A program made the translations under genes and the position numbers. Below are positions 61,267-64,000 of a stretch of DNA of 64,000 nucleotides, piece by piece; the stretch's first letter is position 1; each line of letters opens with the position of its first letter. The DNA is taken from contig NZ_JASBRN010000020.1 of NCBI RefSeq assembly GCF_030149505.1, forward strand, positions 1 through 64,000. Direction: 5' to 3'. The DNA is from Nocardioides sp. (GTDB lineage Bacteria > Actinomycetota > Actinomycetes > Propionibacteriales > Nocardioidaceae). A model generated the notes under the pieces. That model did no database searches and was not told the origin of the DNA. It worked only from the letters and a program-made list of their open reading frames with translations.

Positions 61267-61887
61267 TCAGCCGTCGGCGTTGACGACCTCGACCCGCACG
61301 GAGAGGGCGTCGGCGACCGCCTGCTCCAGCACCGCCCGTCGGGGGTCGGGCACCGGCAGCCGCGTGCCCACGACGGCGAGCCGGGCCAGGCGCGCGTCGG
61401 CCAGCACCTCCTCCACCGCCCCACGGTCACCGCCGACGACCAGAGACCCCGCGAGGTCGCCCAGCAGGCGCGCCGCGTGGTCGGCAGCCGCCTCGTACGC
61501 CGCGCGCGCCTGGTTGTCACGACGGCGGGCGAACCGCTGCTGCGACTGGCCGCCGGCCTTGGTGCGGCCCTGCACGTGCCGCTGCCCGACCTTGCTGGCG
61601 ACCACGGTGGTCCCGGACAGCCGGGCGACCGCGAACCCGCCCTTGCGCACCAGGAGGACGCCCCAGTCGTCGGGGACGGCCGCGTCGAGGGTCGCTGCCA
61701 GGGCCGCCGCGTCGGCGGCACCGTCGTAGGACTGGTCGAAGGGCAGCCTGGCGGCGAAGGACGAGCCGTCCCCGGCATCACCGCGCAGGGCGCCGTCGGT
61801 CACCCGGAGGGTGCTCGGTCCGTGACGTACCTGGAAGTTTGCCACCCAGCGCTCGACCCGGTCGCCGGGCACGAGCACCTCAGGCAC
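61267..61887 (-). CDS. acVLRF1 family peptidyl-tRNA hydrolase (Vms1-like release factor)
   Basis: 206 residues. The GGQSQQRFARRRDNQA segment resembles the Gln-containing catalytic loop of Vms1/eRF1-type release factors (GGQ/GxxSQQ). The actinobacterial family is proposed to release nascent chains from stalled ribosome products. Start GTG two bases from the ASCH stop, so co-expressed with it. Confidence 0.83.
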   Translation of the reverse strand: MPEVLVPGDRVERWVANFQVRHGPSTLRVTDGALRGDAGDGSSFAARLPFDQSYDGAADAAALAATLDAAVPDDWGVLLVRKGGFAVARLSGTTVVASKVGQRHVQGRTKAGGQSQQRFARRRDNQARAAYEAAADHAARLLGDLAGSLVVGGDRGAVEEVLADARLARLAVVGTRLPVPDPRRAVLEQAVADALSVRVEVVNADG

Positions 61888-61888
61888 C

Positions 61889-62275
61889 TCACTCCGCCCG
61901 GTAGACGACGCGCAGGTGCTCGGTCACCGTGCTGCCGGCCACCTCGACCTCGGTGACCTCCAGGAGCGCCACGGGCCGTCCCCCGCCGTCGAGCAGGATG
62001 CTCAGCGAGCCCGGCTCCGGCAGCGGCTCCCCCGTCGACTCGTAGTCGGAGGTTGGAGCGGTCAACGTGGACACGCTGCCGCTGAGCAGCTCGGCCAGCA
62101 GCCGTTCTGATCCGGGTGCGTCACCGAAGGACCACGTCGGCGGGGGCACGACCTCCAGCGTGGTGGGCCCGAAGTACGCCGGTGCCGTGTTGAGCTTGGC
62201 GTGGAACCGGGCGATGTCCCAGAAGGCCTGGACCGCCTGCTCCTGGGACTCGGTCGGCGAGCTGGGTTCGTCCAT
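61889..62275 (-). CDS. ASCH-domain protein, shortened
   Basis: 128 residues. PTTLEVVPPPTWSFGDAPGS and GEPLPEPGSLSILLDGGGRP match ASCH proteins, but the usual KTAT motif reads VSTLT and the normal C-terminal part (EGDxSLxxWRxxHxxFF) is missing. RNA-binding or tRNA-related role is possible. ATG 6 nt below TAGGCT (62282-62287). Confidence 0.75.
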   Translation of the reverse strand: MDEPSSPTESQEQAVQAFWDIARFHAKLNTAPAYFGPTTLEVVPPPTWSFGDAPGSERLLAELLSGSVSTLTAPTSDYESTGEPLPEPGSLSILLDGGGRPVALLEVTEVEVAGSTVTEHLRVVYRAE

Positions 62276-62328
62276 CCGCGCAGCCTACGGTCCGCTGCGT
62301 CGCGAGCGCGCGTGCCGGGCGAGCGAGA

Positions 62329-62712
62329 TCAGACGTTGAACCCGAGCGCGCGCAACTGCTCGCGGCCGTCGGGGGTGATCTTGTCGGGGCCCCACGGCGG
62401 CATCCACACCCAGTTGATGGCCACGTCGTTGACCAGGCCCTCCAGCGCGGAGTCGGTCTGGTCCTGGATGACGTCGGTCAGCGGGCAGGCCGCGGAGGTC
62501 AGCGTCATGTCGACCACGCAGTTCGACGACTCGTCCACGTGCACGCCGTAGACGAGGCCGAGGTCGACGACGTTGATGCCGAGCTCGGGGTCGACGACGT
62601 CCTTGAGCGCCTCGGTGACCTCCTCGATCGTCACGGTGGAGGTGCCGCCACCGGTCGGGACCGGGACCTCGGTGGGGAGGTCGGAGTGGTCGGGGGTGTG
62701 GGTGTCAGTCAT
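62329..62712 (-). CDS. sufT: SufT-like Fe-S assembly factor (DUF59/MIP18)
   Basis: 127 residues. Ends with the DUF59 core: LKDVVDPELGINVVDLGLVY and TSAACPLTDVIQDQ with the conserved Cys. Start overlaps sufU by 8 bp. Helps mature Fe-S proteins. Confidence 0.9.
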   Translation of the reverse strand: MTDTHTPDHSDLPTEVPVPTGGGTSTVTIEEVTEALKDVVDPELGINVVDLGLVYGVHVDESSNCVVDMTLTSAACPLTDVIQDQTDSALEGLVNDVAINWVWMPPWGPDKITPDGREQLRALGFNV

Positions 62713-63196
62713 CGTCGCCTCCCTGGGCGGTGGTGGTCATCGACTGGCTGGTGGCGTCCTTCCAGGCCATCCAGCCGAGCAGCGCGCACTTCACGCGTGC
62801 GGGGAACTTCGCGACGCCGGCGAAGGCGATGCCGTCCTCCAGCACCTCCTCGTCGGGCTCCACGCTGCCCTTGCCCTGCATGAGGGTCAGGAACACCTCG
62901 TGGACCCCCATGGCCTCCTCGACCGGCTTGCCGATCACGAGGTCGGTCATCACGGAGGTCGAGGCCTGCGAGATCGAGCAGCCGACCGCGTCGTACGACA
63001 CGTCCTGCACACGGAGCACACCGTCGGCCTCCTCGAGGTGGACGCGCAGCGTCACCTCGTCACCGCACGTGGGGTTCACGTGGTGCACCTCGACGGTCCC
63101 GTCAGCGGAGGGGTCGCCCCTCAGTCCCTTGTGGTGCGGGTTCTTGTAGTGGTCCAGGATGATCTCCTGGTAGAGCGCGTCGAGCTCTGCGGACAT
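62705..63196 (-). CDS. sufU: SufU zinc-dependent sulfur transfer protein
   Basis: 163 residues. Cysteines NPTCGDE, GCSISQAS and VKCALLGW, with the SufU insertion between. Accepts sulfur from SufS in the SUF pathway. ATG 63196, 4 bp from the sufS stop. Confidence 0.93.
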   Translation of the reverse strand: MSAELDALYQEIILDHYKNPHHKGLRGDPSADGTVEVHHVNPTCGDEVTLRVHLEEADGVLRVQDVSYDAVGCSISQASTSVMTDLVIGKPVEEAMGVHEVFLTLMQGKGSVEPDEEVLEDGIAFAGVAKFPARVKCALLGWMAWKDATSQSMTTTAQGGDDD

Positions 63197-63200
63197 CGCC

Positions 63201-64000
63201 TCAGCCCACCTTGAAGTAGTCGCGGGTGTAGTGCAGCGCCTCGACGAGCGCGTCGATCTCCCCCGGCGTCGTGTAGACGTACGACGACATGCGGGTCGAG
63301 CTCTGCACACCGAACTTCGCGTGCGCCGGTCGGGCGCAGTGGTGCCCGGCGCGGACGGCGATGCCGCGCACGTCCAGGACCTGCGCGACGTCGTGGGGGT
63401 GCACGCCGGCGAGCTCGAAGGAGATCGCACCGCCGCGCTGCGTGGCGTCCAGCGGCCCGAGGACCCGCAGGCCCGGGACCGTGCCCAGCCCCTCCAGGGC
63501 GTACGCCGTGATCGCCTGCTCGTGGGCGTGGACCGCCTCCATGCCGAGCCCGGCGAGGTAGTCCACCGCGGCCCCGAGACCGACGGCCTCGACGATCGGC
63601 GGGGTACCGGCCTCGAACTTGTGCGGGAGCCCGGCGTAGGTGCTGCGCTCCATGGTGACGGTCTCGATCATCTCGCCGCCGCCCAGGAAGGGCGGCAGCT
63701 CCTCGAGCAGCGACCGGCGGCCCCAGAGCACGCCGATCCCGGTCGGACCGACGACCTTGTGGCCGGTGAACACCACCACGTCGGGACGCTCCTCGACCGG
63801 CATCGCGGCCAGGTCGATCGGCAGTTGCGGCGCGGCCTGCGAGGCGTCGACGACCACGATCGCTCCCACCTCGTGGGCGCGTCGGGTCAGCTCGGCGACG
63901 GGGTTGACCGTGCCCAGCATGTTCGAGACCCAGGTGAAGGTGACGACCTTGGTGCGCTCGGTGATGAGCTCGTCGACCTGGGAGAGGTCGAGCTGGCCGG
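63201..64000 (-). CDS. sufS: Cysteine desulfurase SufS, 3' part (cut by window edge)
   Basis: About 266 C-terminal residues visible. PLP lysine FTGHKVVGPTGIGVLWG, catalytic Cys RAGHHCARPAHAKFGV, and the stem GTPPIVEAVGLGAAVDYL. Donates sulfur to SufU. The gene continues past position 64000. Confidence 0.95.
   Translation of the reverse strand, partial: GQLDLSQVDELITERTKVVTFTWVSNMLGTVNPVAELTRRAHEVGAIVVVDASQAAPQLPIDLAAMPVEERPDVVVFTGHKVVGPTGIGVLWGRRSLLEELPPFLGGGEMIETVTMERSTYAGLPHKFEAGTPPIVEAVGLGAAVDYLAGLGMEAVHAHEQAITAYALEGLGTVPGLRVLGPLDATQRGGAISFELAGVHPHDVAQVLDVRGIAVRAGHHCARPAHAKFGVQSSTRMSSYVYTTPGEIDALVEALHYTRDYFKVG

Overview
The window is chromosomal DNA from a high-GC actinobacterium, most like Nocardioides or a close relative (Propionibacteriales). 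This rests on several points: the Pup-proteasome genes dop and mpa, the mycothiol ligase mshC, many families largely confined to Actinobacteria (DUF3090, SCO1664-like, DUF3099, DUF5703, acVLRF1, GuaB1), frequent GTG starts, and G/C-rich third codon positions. I see no phage, plasmid, insertion sequence or CRISPR array. Genes are dense, and intergenic gaps are usually under 150 bp.

Layout. 0-20 kb: dop (cut by the window edge), mpa, the tRNA m1A58 methyltransferase trmI, a site-2 protease, a RecB-type nuclease, a two-component system with a small exported protein upstream, a HAD phosphatase behind metH, a PAC2 protein, mshC, three conserved proteins of unknown function (kinase-like, DUF3090, histidine phosphatase), corA and uppP. 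From memory, this order resembles the Mycobacterium tuberculosis Rv2112c-Rv2136c region (dop, mpa, trmI, RecB-like, metH, PAC2, mshC, DUF3090, phosphatase, uppP), so it is probably an old syntenic core with a foreign-looking insertion at 7.1-8.2 kb. 20-32 kb: DUF5703, an M20 peptidase, tRNA-Leu(GAG), a two-gene ABC exporter, two poorly known small genes, guaB1, galK, DUF2252, YiaA/B, and two small basic proteins. 32-38 kb: a fadE24/fadE23-like acyl-CoA dehydrogenase pair behind a palindromic operator, peptide deformylase, an rRNA/tRNA methyltransferase, siroheme synthase and a PEBP protein. 38-50 kb: an unknown gene, class F sortase, SpoIIE phosphatase, catalase, a glycerolipid-degrading pair, SPFH/NfeD, an orphan ABC ATPase and serB. 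50-64 kb: fabG-inhA (type II fatty-acid synthesis), dodecin, moaA, SURF1, an ABC exporter, an enoyl-CoA hydratase, an ABC-F ATPase, a zinc metallopeptidase, an APH-like kinase, an ASCH protein with a release-factor-like acVLRF1, and sufT-sufU-sufS (cut by the window edge).

The most striking window-wide signal is promoter architecture. At about 33 genes on both strands a TAnnnT -10 box lies only 6-9 nt upstream of the start codon, usually with no Shine-Dalgarno sequence. Leaderless transcription therefore seems to be the default for genes that head a transcription unit, and I used this to choose many starts. Other signals are two intergenic arrays of 22-bp units sharing a CCGT...CCCTCGA core (35.2 kb and 57.5 kb), a tandem triplication of a gene's last codons including its stop codon (3.6 kb), a duplicated start region that makes a 10-codon leader ORF (24.9 kb), and an inverted-repeat operator lying on the -10 box of the fadE pair (34.5 kb).
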